Positions 53,774-64,000 of a DNA stretch of 64,000 nt are shown here, one piece after another. The DNA is from Streptomyces sp. CCM_MD2014. Its GTDB lineage: Bacteria > Actinomycetota > Actinomycetes > Streptomycetales > Streptomycetaceae. The first letter of the stretch is position 1, and every line of letters begins with the position of its first letter. The position numbers were made by a program, and so were the translations under genes. The notes beneath the pieces were generated by a model. That model made no database searches. It saw nothing but the letters and a program-made list of their open reading frames with translations, and had not been told where the DNA came from. The stretch is from positions 3,844,001 through 3,908,000 of the forward strand of contig NZ_CP009754.1 of NCBI RefSeq assembly GCF_000772045.1, given 5' to 3'.

Positions 53774-54359
53774 TCGAACCTCATGGGGACGGGTGCAGAG
53801 GAATGCCCACCGGCGGGACGCACAAGGCGCTCACCGGGCGGGCTCAACCTTGGTAACCCGGGGACCCCGAACCGCACAAAGGTGTGACCTACGACCGTAT
53901 TTAGTACTTCAGTCTGAAACTTCCCGACCCATACCAGAGCCGTCATTCTGGACAGAACCAGGTCAGAAACCCGGAAAACCCTCCTCCACCTGCTCCGGTA
54001 TGTCCGTTTTCTTAGTTCTTGCGACTGCCACTATTCCCCGTAGTACAGGGCAATCGGCCTGTGCGGCACATCACCGGCGACCATGATCGAAGGGCCGGCG
54101 AATGTGACCGGGGCTACTCCCGTCCCCGGTTAACCCGCCCCCCTCGCAAGGGCGTTCACCAGGCTCGGAGCATGGCCGACGTCACAGCACTCGGGGCCCT
54201 GTGCGGACATCGGCCGACTTCCTGCGCGCGACCGGCCGGGCGGATGGCTACTGCTCAGTAACCCAATCGTTGCCGTCCGGCCACTTGCTGGGGCGAGCAT
54301 GCACGCGACAACTTTGTGCCGTCAGGCATCCGCGCAGGCATGAGAGGACCCCACCCCCC
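53774..54359. other. 586-bp divergent intergenic region
   Basis: Lies between the M23 peptidase (minus) and the HAD acid phosphatase (plus). It is less G+C-rich around 53880-54060. A possible hairpin ACCGGGG / CCCCGGT (54107-54130) is present. No coding frame was supported; the short ATG frame at about 54172 has no ribosome site. Confidence 0.5.
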
Positions 54360-55007
54360 ATGACCGACCAGACCGGACAGACCAGACCTCTGTGGTGGCG
54401 TGCCGCGGGCACGGCCGCCGTCGTCGTGGCGGCGCTCACCGCGACGGTCACGCCGTCCGTCGCCGCCCCGGCCGAGACGCCGCCCGCGTCGGCGCCCGCG
54501 GCCGCCGCGGCCGACGTCGACTACGACACCTGGCAGCGCGACTGCCGGACCGTGATGGACGCGGCGCTGCCGTACCTGAAGGAGCGGATCGCCGACACCC
54601 GGCCCGGCGAGAAGCAGGCGATCGTCCTCGACATCGACAACACCTCCCTGGAGACCGACTTCGGCTTCAGTTACCCCCAGCCCGCCAACCGGCCGGTGCT
54701 GGAGGCCGCCCAGTACGCCCAGGAGCACGGCGTCGCCCTGTTCTTCGTGACCGCCCGCCCGGGCATCATCGAGGCGCCCACCGAGTGGAACCTCGCCCAC
54801 GCCGGGTACGAGTCGTCCGGGCTGTACGTCCGCGGGTTTCTCGACCTGTTCAAGGACGTCGCCGTGTACAAGACCGAACAGCGCGCGGAGATCGAGTCGA
54901 AGGGCTACACGATCATCGCGAACATCGGCAACAGCGCCACCGACCTGTCGGGCGGCCACGCCGAGCGGACGTTCAAGCTCCCCGACTACGACGGCCAGTT
55001 GTCCTGA
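54360..55007 (+). CDS. Secreted HAD-family acid phosphatase (class III/B-like)
   Basis: A 215-residue exported phosphatase. The signal peptide is in LWWRAAGTAAVVVAALTATV with a likely cut after SVAAPA. The mature domain has the DxDxT nucleophile motif IVLDIDNTSLETDFG near residue 97, motif II FFVTARPGIIE and a C-terminal Asp in NIGNSATDLSGGHAERTFKL. It is of the HAD acid phosphatase (IIIB) subfamily. ATG 54360 is 60 bp upstream of the NACHT gene, so cotranscription is possible. Confidence 0.88.
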   Translation: MTDQTGQTRPLWWRAAGTAAVVVAALTATVTPSVAAPAETPPASAPAAAAADVDYDTWQRDCRTVMDAALPYLKERIADTRPGEKQAIVLDIDNTSLETDFGFSYPQPANRPVLEAAQYAQEHGVALFFVTARPGIIEAPTEWNLAHAGYESSGLYVRGFLDLFKDVAVYKTEQRAEIESKGYTIIANIGNSATDLSGGHAERTFKLPDYDGQLS

Positions 55008-55067
55008 CGGAGGTGCCCTGACGCCGGATAGGCTCCCGTGGACGACGACCGACCACGGGGGTGGCGC

Positions 55068-58000
55068 ATGGAACCGGCGGTGCTCGGCGGGAAGTTGGCG
55101 TCCAGTCTGGTCGCCCCGCTGGTGAAGAAGCTGTTCGTGACGGGCGGCCCCGGTGCCGGGCTGGTCGACCGGCCGGTCCGGCTGGCCCGCCTGGTGTCCT
55201 TCCGGGGCGAGCAGCGCACGCTGGGCGCGAGGGAGGTGCGGGGGCTCGCCGGGCGGCTGGTCGGGGCGGCCCTGGACACAACCGGCGAGCCGCCCTTCCC
55301 GACGGACGAGGCGGAGGCCGTCGCCGACGCCCTGACGGCCCGTCTGCTGGCCCTCGGTGACCTGGACATGGACGACGTCCAGGCGGTGCGGCTCGGGCAC
55401 CGGGAGCTGGCCGAGCAGCTGCGGCGCCGTACGCCGTCGGCCACCGGGGGCCTGTCCACCGACGCCCGCTACTTCCTCGACTCCGCGACCGAGTGGGCCT
55501 GCCTGCACATCCTGGAGTTCTTCACCCGGCGCTCGACCTTCGTGGCACGGACCCTGGTGGAGCAGACCCGCGGCCAGAGCGAACTGATCGCGAAGGTCGA
55601 CGCGCTGATCGCCCGCGTCCCCCGCCCCGACGCCCGCGACACCGCCTTCGAACGCCGCTACCTCCCCTACGTCGCCGAGCGCCACAACCACCTCACCATC
55701 TACGGCCTCGACCTGCGCGACTCCCCCGACCGCTGGCCCCTCGAAGTCGCCTATCTGAGCCTGGAGGCGACCACCGACGCGGAACCCGGCCGGGACACGG
55801 CGACCGGCGAGAGCGCACCGGCCCGCACGGGGCGGATGCCCGCCGAAGCGGCGCTGGACAGGGAATCCCGTGTGCTGCTGCGCGGCGACGCGGGCTCCGG
55901 CAAGACGACCCTGGTCCAGTGGCTGGCGGTGACCGCGGCCCAGGAGGGCACGCGCGTCCCGTTCGTCCTCCCCCTGCGCACCCTGGTCCGTACCGGCCCG
56001 CTGCCCGCCCCGGCCGCCTTCCTCGGCGCGGTCGGCTGTCCCCTGACGCCGCCGGACGGCTGGGCGGAACGCGTCCTGGCCGACGGCCGCGCGCTGGTCC
56101 TGGTCGACGGCCTGGACGAGATTCCGCAGGCCGACCGTCACGCCACCCGGGACTGGCTGAGCGGCCTTCTCCACGCCTACCCCGGCAACCACTGGCTGCT
56201 GACCAGCCGCCCTACCGCCGTACGCGCCGACTGGCTCGCCCGGGAACGCTTCACGGAACTCTCCCTCGCGCCGATGGGCCGGGCGGAGGTCGCCACCTTC
56301 GTCCACCGCTGGCACGAGGCCGCCCGCTCCCCCGAGTACGAGCAGCGGCTGCTGGACTCCCTGCGCACCAAGCGCGACCTGGCCCGCCTCGTCACCAACC
56401 CGTTGATGTGCGGCCTGATCTGCGCCCTGCACCGCGAACGCCGCGGCTACCTGCCCACCGGCCGCAAGGAGCTGTACGACGCGGCCCTCACCATGCTCCT
56501 CGCCCGCCGGGACCGGGAACGGGGCACGGTCGCCGTGGACGGCCCGGAGCTGGGCGAGGAGGCACAGCTCGAACTGCTCCAGCGCCTCGCCTACGCCCTC
56601 GTCCTCAGCGGTCGGCAGGAGATGACGCTGGAGACGGCCGAGGGCATCGTGGACCGAGTCCTGCCCTCCCTCGGCCCGGCTTCCGGGCAGGGGGGCGCCC
56701 CCGAGGTGCTGCGGAACCTGCTGCTGCGCAGCGGCGTCCTGCGCCGCCCGGCCCAGGACGTCCTGGACTTCGTCCACCGCACCTTCCAGGACTACCTGGC
56801 AGCCCGCTACGCGGTCGAGGAGGGCCACCTCGGTGTCCTCGCCGGCCATGCCGAGGACACCGAGTGGGAGGACGTGATCCGCATGGCCGTGGCCCACGCC
56901 CGGCCACGCGAACGCGTCTCCCTGCTCAGGGAGCTGCTGGGCGGGAACGACCCGCGACTCACCCTGCTGGCCCTGGCCGCCCTGGAGCACGTCGCCGCCC
57001 TGGATCCGGAGGTACGGGCGGAGGTGGAGCAGCGGGCCGCCGAGCTGATCCCCCCGCGTACGGCCGAGGCCGCCCGGGTGCTGGCGGGCGCGGGGCCGCT
57101 GGTACTGGAACTGCTGCCGGGCCCGGAGGGACTGTCGGCCGAGGAGGCGCAGGGCGTCACGGTCACCGCCTCGATCCTCGGCGGCGAGGAACCCGACGGC
57201 GCCCTCGCCGTCCTCCGCCGGTTCCGGGACCACCCCGACCTGGACGTCCGCCGCCAGCTCGCGGGCACGTGGCACCGCTTCGACGCGGAGGAGTACGCGA
57301 GCGAGGTGCTGGACCACCTGGACCGGACGGAACTCATCCTCGACTGCAAGACACCCGAGCAGTTCGCGGCGCTCGCCGGAATGCGGCCGTGGCACAGGCT
57401 GACCGTCTCGGGGCGGTACTCCGCCGATTCGCTCGCCGCCCGGATCCCCGAGCCCTCGACGGTCACCGAGCTGACCATCGCCGACAACCCGCTGCTCACC
57501 GACCTGTCCGCCCTGCGCCGTTTCACCTCGTTGAAGCGGCTGGCGTACTACCGGTGCCCGAACGCGCACGGCCTGGACCGACTCGCGGGGGTCGGCCTGA
57601 CCGAACTCGCCCTCGGTTCCGGCACCGACCTGACGGGGCTCCGGTCGCTCACGACCCTGACCCTCCTGTCTCTGGTCCAGGAACTGCCGGGAGCCGATCT
57701 CACCGAGGCGCTGCCCGCCGACGCCCCACTGGACTTCCTCTACCTGGGGGACGAGTGCACCGCGTCGACCGGGTTGCGGGGACTCGGGCAGTGGCGGACG
57801 TTGCGCATCCTCAGCCTCGGTGCGCTGACCACGGAGCTGACGGAGGACGACTGGCGGGAGGTCGCCGCCCTGCCCGCCCTCACCCACCTGTACCTGAACG
57901 CGGCGATCCTCCGTGAGGTGCCGGCCTCCGTCGGCCGGATGCCCGAGCTGCCGGGCGTCGAGGAGCTGGCGGTCGTCGGCCTGGAGGGCACCGAGCACCT

Positions 58001-58130
58001 GGCGGCGCTCGCGGCCCGGCTGCCGGAGGTGCACCGAGTGACCCTCATCAACCGCGTCGGCCACTCCCTCGCTCTGGCCGACTTCCGTCCCCTCTTCCCG
58101 GGCGCCGAGGTGGTCCTGGAGGAACACTGA
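55068..58130 (+). CDS. NACHT-domain STAND ATPase with C-terminal LRR-like region
   Basis: A 1020-residue NLR-like protein. The N-terminal 230 residues form a helical domain without a recognised nuclease, TIR or protease motif. The NACHT module follows: Walker A LLRGDAGSGKTTLVQW (about 272-280), Walker B ALVLVDGLDEIPQADR (about 343-353), sensor-like WLLTSRPTAVRADW, and the winged-helix part with TNPLMCGLICALHRERRGYL and DFVHRTFQDYLAARYAVEEG. After HEAT-like helices, residues about 770-1020 contain LRR-type repeats (VTELTIADNPLLTDLSALRR, LTHLYLNAAILREVP). Related bacterial NACHT proteins protect against phage; that role is inferred. ATG 55068 has GGGGGTGG upstream. Confidence 0.88.
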   Translation: MEPAVLGGKLASSLVAPLVKKLFVTGGPGAGLVDRPVRLARLVSFRGEQRTLGAREVRGLAGRLVGAALDTTGEPPFPTDEAEAVADALTARLLALGDLDMDDVQAVRLGHRELAEQLRRRTPSATGGLSTDARYFLDSATEWACLHILEFFTRRSTFVARTLVEQTRGQSELIAKVDALIARVPRPDARDTAFERRYLPYVAERHNHLTIYGLDLRDSPDRWPLEVAYLSLEATTDAEPGRDTATGESAPARTGRMPAEAALDRESRVLLRGDAGSGKTTLVQWLAVTAAQEGTRVPFVLPLRTLVRTGPLPAPAAFLGAVGCPLTPPDGWAERVLADGRALVLVDGLDEIPQADRHATRDWLSGLLHAYPGNHWLLTSRPTAVRADWLARERFTELSLAPMGRAEVATFVHRWHEAARSPEYEQRLLDSLRTKRDLARLVTNPLMCGLICALHRERRGYLPTGRKELYDAALTMLLARRDRERGTVAVDGPELGEEAQLELLQRLAYALVLSGRQEMTLETAEGIVDRVLPSLGPASGQGGAPEVLRNLLLRSGVLRRPAQDVLDFVHRTFQDYLAARYAVEEGHLGVLAGHAEDTEWEDVIRMAVAHARPRERVSLLRELLGGNDPRLTLLALAALEHVAALDPEVRAEVEQRAAELIPPRTAEAARVLAGAGPLVLELLPGPEGLSAEEAQGVTVTASILGGEEPDGALAVLRRFRDHPDLDVRRQLAGTWHRFDAEEYASEVLDHLDRTELILDCKTPEQFAALAGMRPWHRLTVSGRYSADSLAARIPEPSTVTELTIADNPLLTDLSALRRFTSLKRLAYYRCPNAHGLDRLAGVGLTELALGSGTDLTGLRSLTTLTLLSLVQELPGADLTEALPADAPLDFLYLGDECTASTGLRGLGQWRTLRILSLGALTTELTEDDWREVAALPALTHLYLNAAILREVPASVGRMPELPGVEELAVVGLEGTEHLAALAARLPEVHRVTLINRVGHSLALADFRPLFPGAEVVLEEH

Positions 58131-58140
58131 CCCGGCATGC

Positions 58141-58186
58141 GAAAGGGGGCCGGCCCGGGACCGAAGTCCCGGGCCGACCCCCTTTC
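58141..58186. terminator. Bidirectional terminator between the NACHT gene and clpC
   Basis: A very long stem: GAAAGGGGGCCGGCCCGGGA / TCCCGGGCCGACCCCCTTTC with one mismatch and a 6-nt loop (58141-58186). It serves the convergent genes ending at 58130 and 58204. Confidence 0.93.
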
Positions 58187-58203
58187 AGGCTCACCCCGGA
58201 GGG

Positions 58204-60732
<2,529 letters not shown>

Positions 60733-61173
60733 CGTTAATCGCTCCTCAGAGCGGTCAGGCAGTGGGGGGAACTTCCCCTCCCTGTCCTTCCGCAGCTTAG
60801 TCCCGCAAGCGGGGACCGCTCATTCCAACTGCCGACACCGTCGATGGCCTCCTGACCCCTGACGCCGACATCTGCCACAACCCGATGGTGCGAGACGATG
60901 TTCCCGCAGGCCAGGCACTTACCCCACTCGCCAGTACGCCGATGGCGAACGCGAGACGGCCCGATCCGCAAGTCGCCCCCTCCCACTAGGGATGTCTTAC
61001 CCGCGGGGACTGACAGTCCATGCCGCGCGCACCGGTTCCCTCCGCTATGGGCGAACAACCTTGCACCACCCCGCACCCCCGCACGCCCCCTCTTGCCACC
61101 CTTCTTCAGTACTCTGTGCGTCCGAATCGCCACCCAGCGTAACTTGAGGACTCTCCGGACGGTTGCACTTGGC
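60733..61173. other. 441-bp divergent region upstream of clpC
   Basis: Non-coding. An inverted repeat GTCCCGC-AA-GCGGGGAC (60800-60816, one base bulged) lies about 70 bp upstream of clpC and could be a regulator site; it does not match the ClgR consensus as I recall it. The remainder shows no clear motif. Confidence 0.45.
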
Positions 61174-61935
61174 ATGGTTGGCGCCTCGCACCCGGTCCCC
61201 GTCGCTCCCGCGTCCCCCGTTGTGCCGGCGCCCCGCCGGCCCACCGGGAACGGCGGCTCGGCGTGGGAGCGGACGCGCCGGTGGTACGAGACCGCGCTCG
61301 GGTGGCCGACGGCACCCGGGGAGCCGGTGCGGTTGCGCACGGGCGTGCGCTTCGACGTCCTCGGCGTGCCGGCCGACGCGGGGTACGCGACGCTGGAGCG
61401 GCTGGACCGGATGGAGCGGCAGGACCGGATGGAGCGGCGGCACGGGATGGACCGGCGCCACGGGACGGACCGGCCGGTGTACGCCGGTCCGGCCGGACGG
61501 GCCGACGGGGGTTCGCCGACACCGGGGTTCCCGGTGGCCGTCCAGGGCGGGCGGATGCTGCTGCTCGTGGCGGCGGGTGCCGCGGAGGAGCTGCCCGGGC
61601 TGCTGGAATGGCTGGAGTGGGGTTCGCTGGCGCTCGGCCTGACGGCGCTCGGGGCGGGCGGCACCGTGGACGCGCCCCTTGCCCCGCCCGGCCCGGCCGG
61701 GCTGCCGCCGCGTCCCCCGGAGCGCGACGGCCTGCACGGGGCCGCCGTATGGCTGCGGCCCCCGGAGCCGGGGTGCGAGGTGGAGTCCTCGCTGCCGGCG
61801 CTGTCGGTCCCCGGACATACCGGGACCGCCCTCGATCTGGCCCGGCTGGTCCACACGCTGGCCACGCAGTGCCACCGCTCCCGGCTCACCGCGAGCGGCC
61901 CGCCGCGGGCACGGCCCGTGGCGCGGATCGGATGA
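61174..61935 (+). CDS. Hypothetical protein with charged repeat
   Basis: A 253-residue protein not recognised as a named family; similar genes sit beside lsr2 in other Streptomyces, as I recall. The N-terminal half has ERTRRWYETALGWPTAPGEP and VRFDVLGVPADAGYATLERL, like the bifunctional primase-like or prim-pol-associated domains, but no catalytic signature. Residues about 72-100 are an imperfect repeat rich in Asp, Arg, Met and His (RLDRMERQDRMERRHGMDRR). The C-terminal half is Pro/Gly/Leu-rich. ATG 61174 follows GGACGG. Confidence 0.68.
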   Translation: MVGASHPVPVAPASPVVPAPRRPTGNGGSAWERTRRWYETALGWPTAPGEPVRLRTGVRFDVLGVPADAGYATLERLDRMERQDRMERRHGMDRRHGTDRPVYAGPAGRADGGSPTPGFPVAVQGGRMLLLVAAGAAEELPGLLEWLEWGSLALGLTALGAGGTVDAPLAPPGPAGLPPRPPERDGLHGAAVWLRPPEPGCEVESSLPALSVPGHTGTALDLARLVHTLATQCHRSRLTASGPPRARPVARIG

Positions 61936-62271
61936 TCAGCCGTTGGCCTGCTCGTACGCCTCGCGGACCTTCGCGGGGACACGGCCGCGGTCGTTGACGT
62001 CCCAGCCGTTCTCCTTGGCCCAGGCGCGGATCGCCGCGGTGTCCTGGCTGCCGCCGGAAGCGGCGCGCGCCTTGCCGCGACCGCCCGAGGCGCGGCCCCC
62101 GGTACGACGGCCACCCTTCAGGTACGGGTCGAGAAGACTGCGGAGCTTGTCCGCGTTGGCGGTGGTGAGGTCGATCTCGTAGGTCTTGCCGTCCAGTGCG
62201 AACGTCACGGTCTCGTCTGCCTCGCCGCCGTCGAGGTCGTCGACAAGAAGGACCTGAACCTTCTGTGCCAC
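61936..62271 (-). CDS. lsr2: Nucleoid-associated protein Lsr2
   Basis: An H-NS-like xenogeneic silencer that bridges A+T-rich DNA. The 111-residue protein starts VAQKVQVLLVDDLDGGEADE with the dimerisation domain (ETVTFALDGKTYEIDLTTAN). The linker is Arg/Gly-rich (GGRRTGGRASGGRGKARA), and the C-terminal DNA-binding domain has the AT-hook-like GRV in WDVNDRGRVPAKVREAYEQA. GTG 62271 has AAAGGAAA upstream. It is convergent with the hypothetical gene (adjacent stops, no gap). Confidence 0.95.
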   Translation of the reverse strand: MAQKVQVLLVDDLDGGEADETVTFALDGKTYEIDLTTANADKLRSLLDPYLKGGRRTGGRASGGRGKARAASGGSQDTAAIRAWAKENGWDVNDRGRVPAKVREAYEQANG

Positions 62272-62337
62272 CGGATTTCCTTTCATCGATAACTTGAGGG
62301 CCGGGGTCCGTCGGCGTCCGCCGTATCGCCGCCCCTT

Positions 62338-62359
62338 GTTATATGCAGTACTGCAGTAC
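62338..62359 (-). promoter_or_regulatory. lsr2 promoter with overlapping palindromes
   Basis: A TATAAC hexamer (62338-62343, minus strand) about 67 bp upstream of lsr2. Immediately upstream lie two overlapping perfect 12-bp palindromes TGCAGTACTGCA (62344-62355) and GTACTGCAGTAC (62348-62359), in the promoter spacer. This looks like an operator. Confidence 0.5.
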
Positions 62360-62523
62360 GCCGGAAAGCAAACCGCTTTTGCCGGAAAAACACAAACCCC
62401 CGGCGGAGACCGGTAGCCCGACTCCGGGCCGGAAACATGCGCGTTTCGGACATAGGGAACCCATGAAGGGCACGTCGGTGGAATAAACCTCGAAGGGCCG
62501 TGGCGTCCGGGGCTGCCCGGCGA

Positions 62524-63033
62524 TCACAGATGCAGAAGCATCCGGCTGTTGCCCAAGGTGTTCGGTTTCACTCGTTCGAGACCCAGGAACTCCGCAACGC
62601 CCTCGTCATAGGAACGCAGCAGCTCCGCGTACACATCGGTGTCGACGGGTGTCTCCCCGATCTCCACGAAGCCGTGCTTGCCGAAGAAGTCCACTTCGAA
62701 GGTCAGACAGAAAACGCGGCGAACACCGAGCCAGCGGGCCGTGTCCAGCAACTTCTCCAGCAGCTTGTGGCCGACGCCGGCGCCCTTCAGACCGGGCTTC
62801 ACCGCGAGAGTCCGCACTTCCGCGAGGTCTTCCCACATCACGTGCAGGGCACCGCAGCCGACCACCTCGGCGTTGTCGTCCCGTTCCGCGACCCAGAACT
62901 CCTGGATGCTCTCGTAAAGCGTCACCATCGCTTTGTCGAGCAGGATGCGGTCACGGACGTACGCGTCGAGCAGCCGGCGCACGTCCGGGACATCCCTGGT
63001 GCGGGCCCGCCGGACGCTGATGGCATTTGGCAT
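62524..63033 (-). CDS. Amino-acid N-acetyltransferase (GNAT, short NAGS type)
   Basis: A 169-residue GNAT acetyltransferase. ISVRRARTRDVPDVRRLLDA begins the fold; GCGALHVMWEDLAEVRTLAV gives the central strands; LKGAGVGHKLLEKLLDTARW is the acetyl-CoA-binding Q/RxxGxG/A motif; LTFEVDFFGKHGFVEIG closes the domain. Short proteins of this type supply N-acetylglutamate for arginine synthesis in actinobacteria, which is the likely role. The start is ATG 63033. Confidence 0.87.
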   Translation of the reverse strand: MPNAISVRRARTRDVPDVRRLLDAYVRDRILLDKAMVTLYESIQEFWVAERDDNAEVVGCGALHVMWEDLAEVRTLAVKPGLKGAGVGHKLLEKLLDTARWLGVRRVFCLTFEVDFFGKHGFVEIGETPVDTDVYAELLRSYDEGVAEFLGLERVKPNTLGNSRMLLHL

Positions 63034-63042
63034 GGGGGGACG

Positions 63043-63519
63043 CTATCGCTCGCCGCCGTCCGATGCCGCGCCGGGTCCCGGCGGCGGGGTTTCCCCTTCC
63101 GGCGCGGGCGTTTCTTCCCGGCCCCGTGCGGGGGTTTCCGGTGCCTGCGCGGGCGTTTCCGGTCCCTGCACGATGCGGATGGCGTCCCTGAGGGCGTGGC
63201 GCTGTTCCTCGCTCATCATGCCGAAGAAGGCGACGAGGGCCGCGGCGGGGTTGTCGCTCTGCGACCAGGCGTCGTTCATGAGGGCGGCGGCGTAGGCGGC
63301 GCGAGTGGAGACCGCCTCATATCGATAGGCGCGGCCTTCGGACTCGCGGCGCACCCAGCCCTTCTGATGGAGATTGTCCAAAACGGTCATCACGGTGGTG
63401 TACGCGATGGACCGTTCCTGTTGCAGGTCTTCCAGGACTTCCCGAACGGTCACGGGGCGGTTCCACTTCCACACCCTCGTCATGACCGCGTCTTCGAGTT
63501 CTCCCAATGGGCGAGGCAC
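63043..63519 (-). CDS. BlaI/MecI/CopY-family transcriptional repressor
   Basis: A 158-residue regulator. The N-terminal winged helix is LGELEDAVMTRVWKWNRPVT, VREVLEDLQQERSIAYTTVM, TVLDNLHQKGWVRRESEGRA, the BlaI signature. The C-terminal half is helical (dimerisation) and ends in a Pro/Glu/Thr-rich tail with repeated ETPA units (residues about 120-145). The family controls beta-lactam or copper response genes, but no penicillin-binding or protease partner gene is adjacent. GTG 63519 is the start. Confidence 0.9.
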   Translation of the reverse strand: MPRPLGELEDAVMTRVWKWNRPVTVREVLEDLQQERSIAYTTVMTVLDNLHQKGWVRRESEGRAYRYEAVSTRAAYAAALMNDAWSQSDNPAAALVAFFGMMSEEQRHALRDAIRIVQGPETPAQAPETPARGREETPAPEGETPPPGPGAASDGGER

Positions 63520-63596
63520 GCTTCGAACGATAGTGGGAGATCGGGACGACCGCGTGCCGGACGTGCGCTGTCGCGGGCGAACGCGCGCAAAAGGGG

Positions 63597-63645
63597 GCGT
63601 ACGGCTCCGCGGAAGGGGTCCGAGAGGGATCCGGGAGCCGTACGC
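63597..63645 (-). terminator. Terminator of the small membrane protein gene
   Basis: A 12-bp perfect stem GCGTACGGCTCC (63597-63608) / GGAGCCGTACGC (63634-63645) enclosing a 25-nt loop. It lies downstream of the gene at 63679-63858 on the minus strand. Confidence 0.75.
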
Positions 63646-63678
63646 CGCCGTGTCGCGGTGGGTGTCCTCGTGCGTCGG

Positions 63679-63858
63679 TCAGGACTCGGGGTGCGGGGAC
63701 GCCTGCCGGGCGCCCTCCGCACGGGCGAGGGCCGCGTCGACGACCGCGTCCTCCTTGGCCTTGTTGGCGCCGCCCTGGGTCTTCACGATCACCCGGATCA
63801 GGCCGATGAAGAAGACGGCCATGACGACCGGGGGCAGGAGCGCGGAGACGTAGTCCAT
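63679..63858 (-). CDS. Small single-span membrane protein
   Basis: A 59-residue product MDYVSALLPPVVMAVFFIGL continuing IRVIVKTQGGANKAKEDAVV and ending SPHPES. One TM helix (about residues 7-25) is followed by a charged cytosolic tail. The start ATG 63858 lies just downstream of a GGATCCA segment. The hairpin terminator at 63597-63645 follows. Function unknown; similar short proteins are widespread in Streptomyces as I recall. Confidence 0.78.
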   Translation of the reverse strand: MDYVSALLPPVVMAVFFIGLIRVIVKTQGGANKAKEDAVVDAALARAEGARQASPHPES

Positions 63859-63881
63859 GGATCCAGGGTAGCCAGGCGCCG

Positions 63882-64000
63882 TCAGCCGGCGGCGAGGTGG
63901 TGCCGCGAGCCCGGCGCGGGCGGGGCGGGCGGGGTGGCGGGCGGGGCGGGCTTGCGGCGCGGGAAGACCTCGCCGGGGGTGGGGACGGGGCGCTTGGGGG
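63882..64000 (-). CDS. C-terminal fragment of a Pro-rich protein (runs off the window)
   Basis: A frame open from the window edge to a TGA at 63884-63882 reads PKRPVPTPGEVFPRRKPAPP, then ATPPAPPAPGSRHHLAAG. The Pro/Ala-rich tail is plausible for a Streptomyces protein, but only 39 codons are visible, so the family cannot be named and it may not be coding. Confidence 0.45.
   Translation of the reverse strand, partial: PKRPVPTPGEVFPRRKPAPPATPPAPPAPGSRHHLAAG

Noticed and set aside
53774..54060. c-di-AMP (ydaO) riboswitch upstream of the M23 peptidase
   Set aside because: It would fit known regulation of wall hydrolases in Streptomyces, but I could not find the conserved core motifs; a covariance-model search is needed to settle it.
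54255..58127. 1290-residue minus-strand frame opposite the NACHT gene
   Set aside because: Antisense of a gene with clear Walker motifs; its composition (Gly/Gln/Arg/Val) is typical of reverse-complement frames in Streptomyces.
60800..60816. ClgR operator upstream of clpC
   Set aside because: The inverted repeat GTCCCGC-AA-GCGGGGAC has the wrong spacing for the ClgR consensus as I know it.

Overview
This is a high-G+C actinomycete chromosome segment, almost certainly Streptomyces. The evidence is the rex-hemA-hemC cluster with a Rex operator, the developmental sigma factor bldN with its anti-sigma gene rsbN, the sigE-cseABC envelope-stress operon, lsr2, a complete rRNA operon without spacer tRNAs, frequent GTG/TTG starts, and very long antisense open frames typical of about 72% G+C DNA. 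As far as I can recall, gene order follows the S. coelicolor core chromosome from hemC to past clpC/lsr2. No phage, insertion sequence, integrase or CRISPR array was recognised.

Layout. 1-9.9 kb: the hem/rex operon (minus), a glutaredoxin-like gene, a HAD phosphatase, bldN-rsbN, an acyltransferase, an NAD-dependent epimerase, a tiny basic ribosome-associated-type protein and a small helix-turn-helix (HTH) protein. 10-14.2 kb: a phosphatase-like gene, acuC, an MFS transporter and a HAD hydrolase. 14.2-19.9 kb: one rrn operon on the minus strand (16S at 17846-19373, 23S at 14430-17549, 5S at 14225-14343), with three promoter-like boxes upstream and an inverted pair of 17-nt processing arms around 23S. 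20-23.7 kb: a trpS gene behind a classical Trp attenuator, a GlxA-type regulator, a cysteine hydrolase and proC. 24-28.6 kb: an ABC exporter pair, a methyltransferase, a 40-bp tandem array, a membrane protein, a DUF4232 lipoprotein and an SH3 protein. 28.7-38.3 kb: a Ser/Thr kinase with a beta-propeller, ilvD, a TetR regulator, a sugar-phosphate isomerase, a Ppx/GppA phosphatase, a cysteine-rich protein and an unusual sigma factor/zinc-finger/membrane/BACON fusion. 38.9-43.4 kb: genome-maintenance genes radA, disA and mutY. 43.7-47.4 kb: sigE-cseABC. 47.4-53.1 kb: small regulator/effector pairs (VOC/AraC, Lrp/LysE, MFS/TetR). 53.1-58.1 kb: an M23 peptidase, a secreted HAD acid phosphatase and a 1020-residue NACHT-LRR-like STAND ATPase. 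58.2-64 kb: clpC, a hypothetical gene, lsr2, a GNAT acetyltransferase, a BlaI/MecI-type regulator and two short genes at the edge.

Themes. Several modules pair a regulator with a visible DNA or RNA control site: Rex with its operator before rex-hemA-hemC; sigma BldN with a matching promoter before its own antagonist rsbN; a Trp-Trp leader peptide and mutually exclusive hairpins before trpS; palindromes before the MFS/TetR pair, the ABC exporter and lsr2. The most interesting loci for follow-up are the NACHT protein at 55068-58130 (resembling bacterial NLR-like defence proteins), the membrane-anchored sigma-factor fusion at 36492-38276, the trpS attenuator, and the 40-bp array at 26541-26840. 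Nothing here is proven to be a wholly new system. Calls come from reading the sequence and from memory of families; no database search was run.
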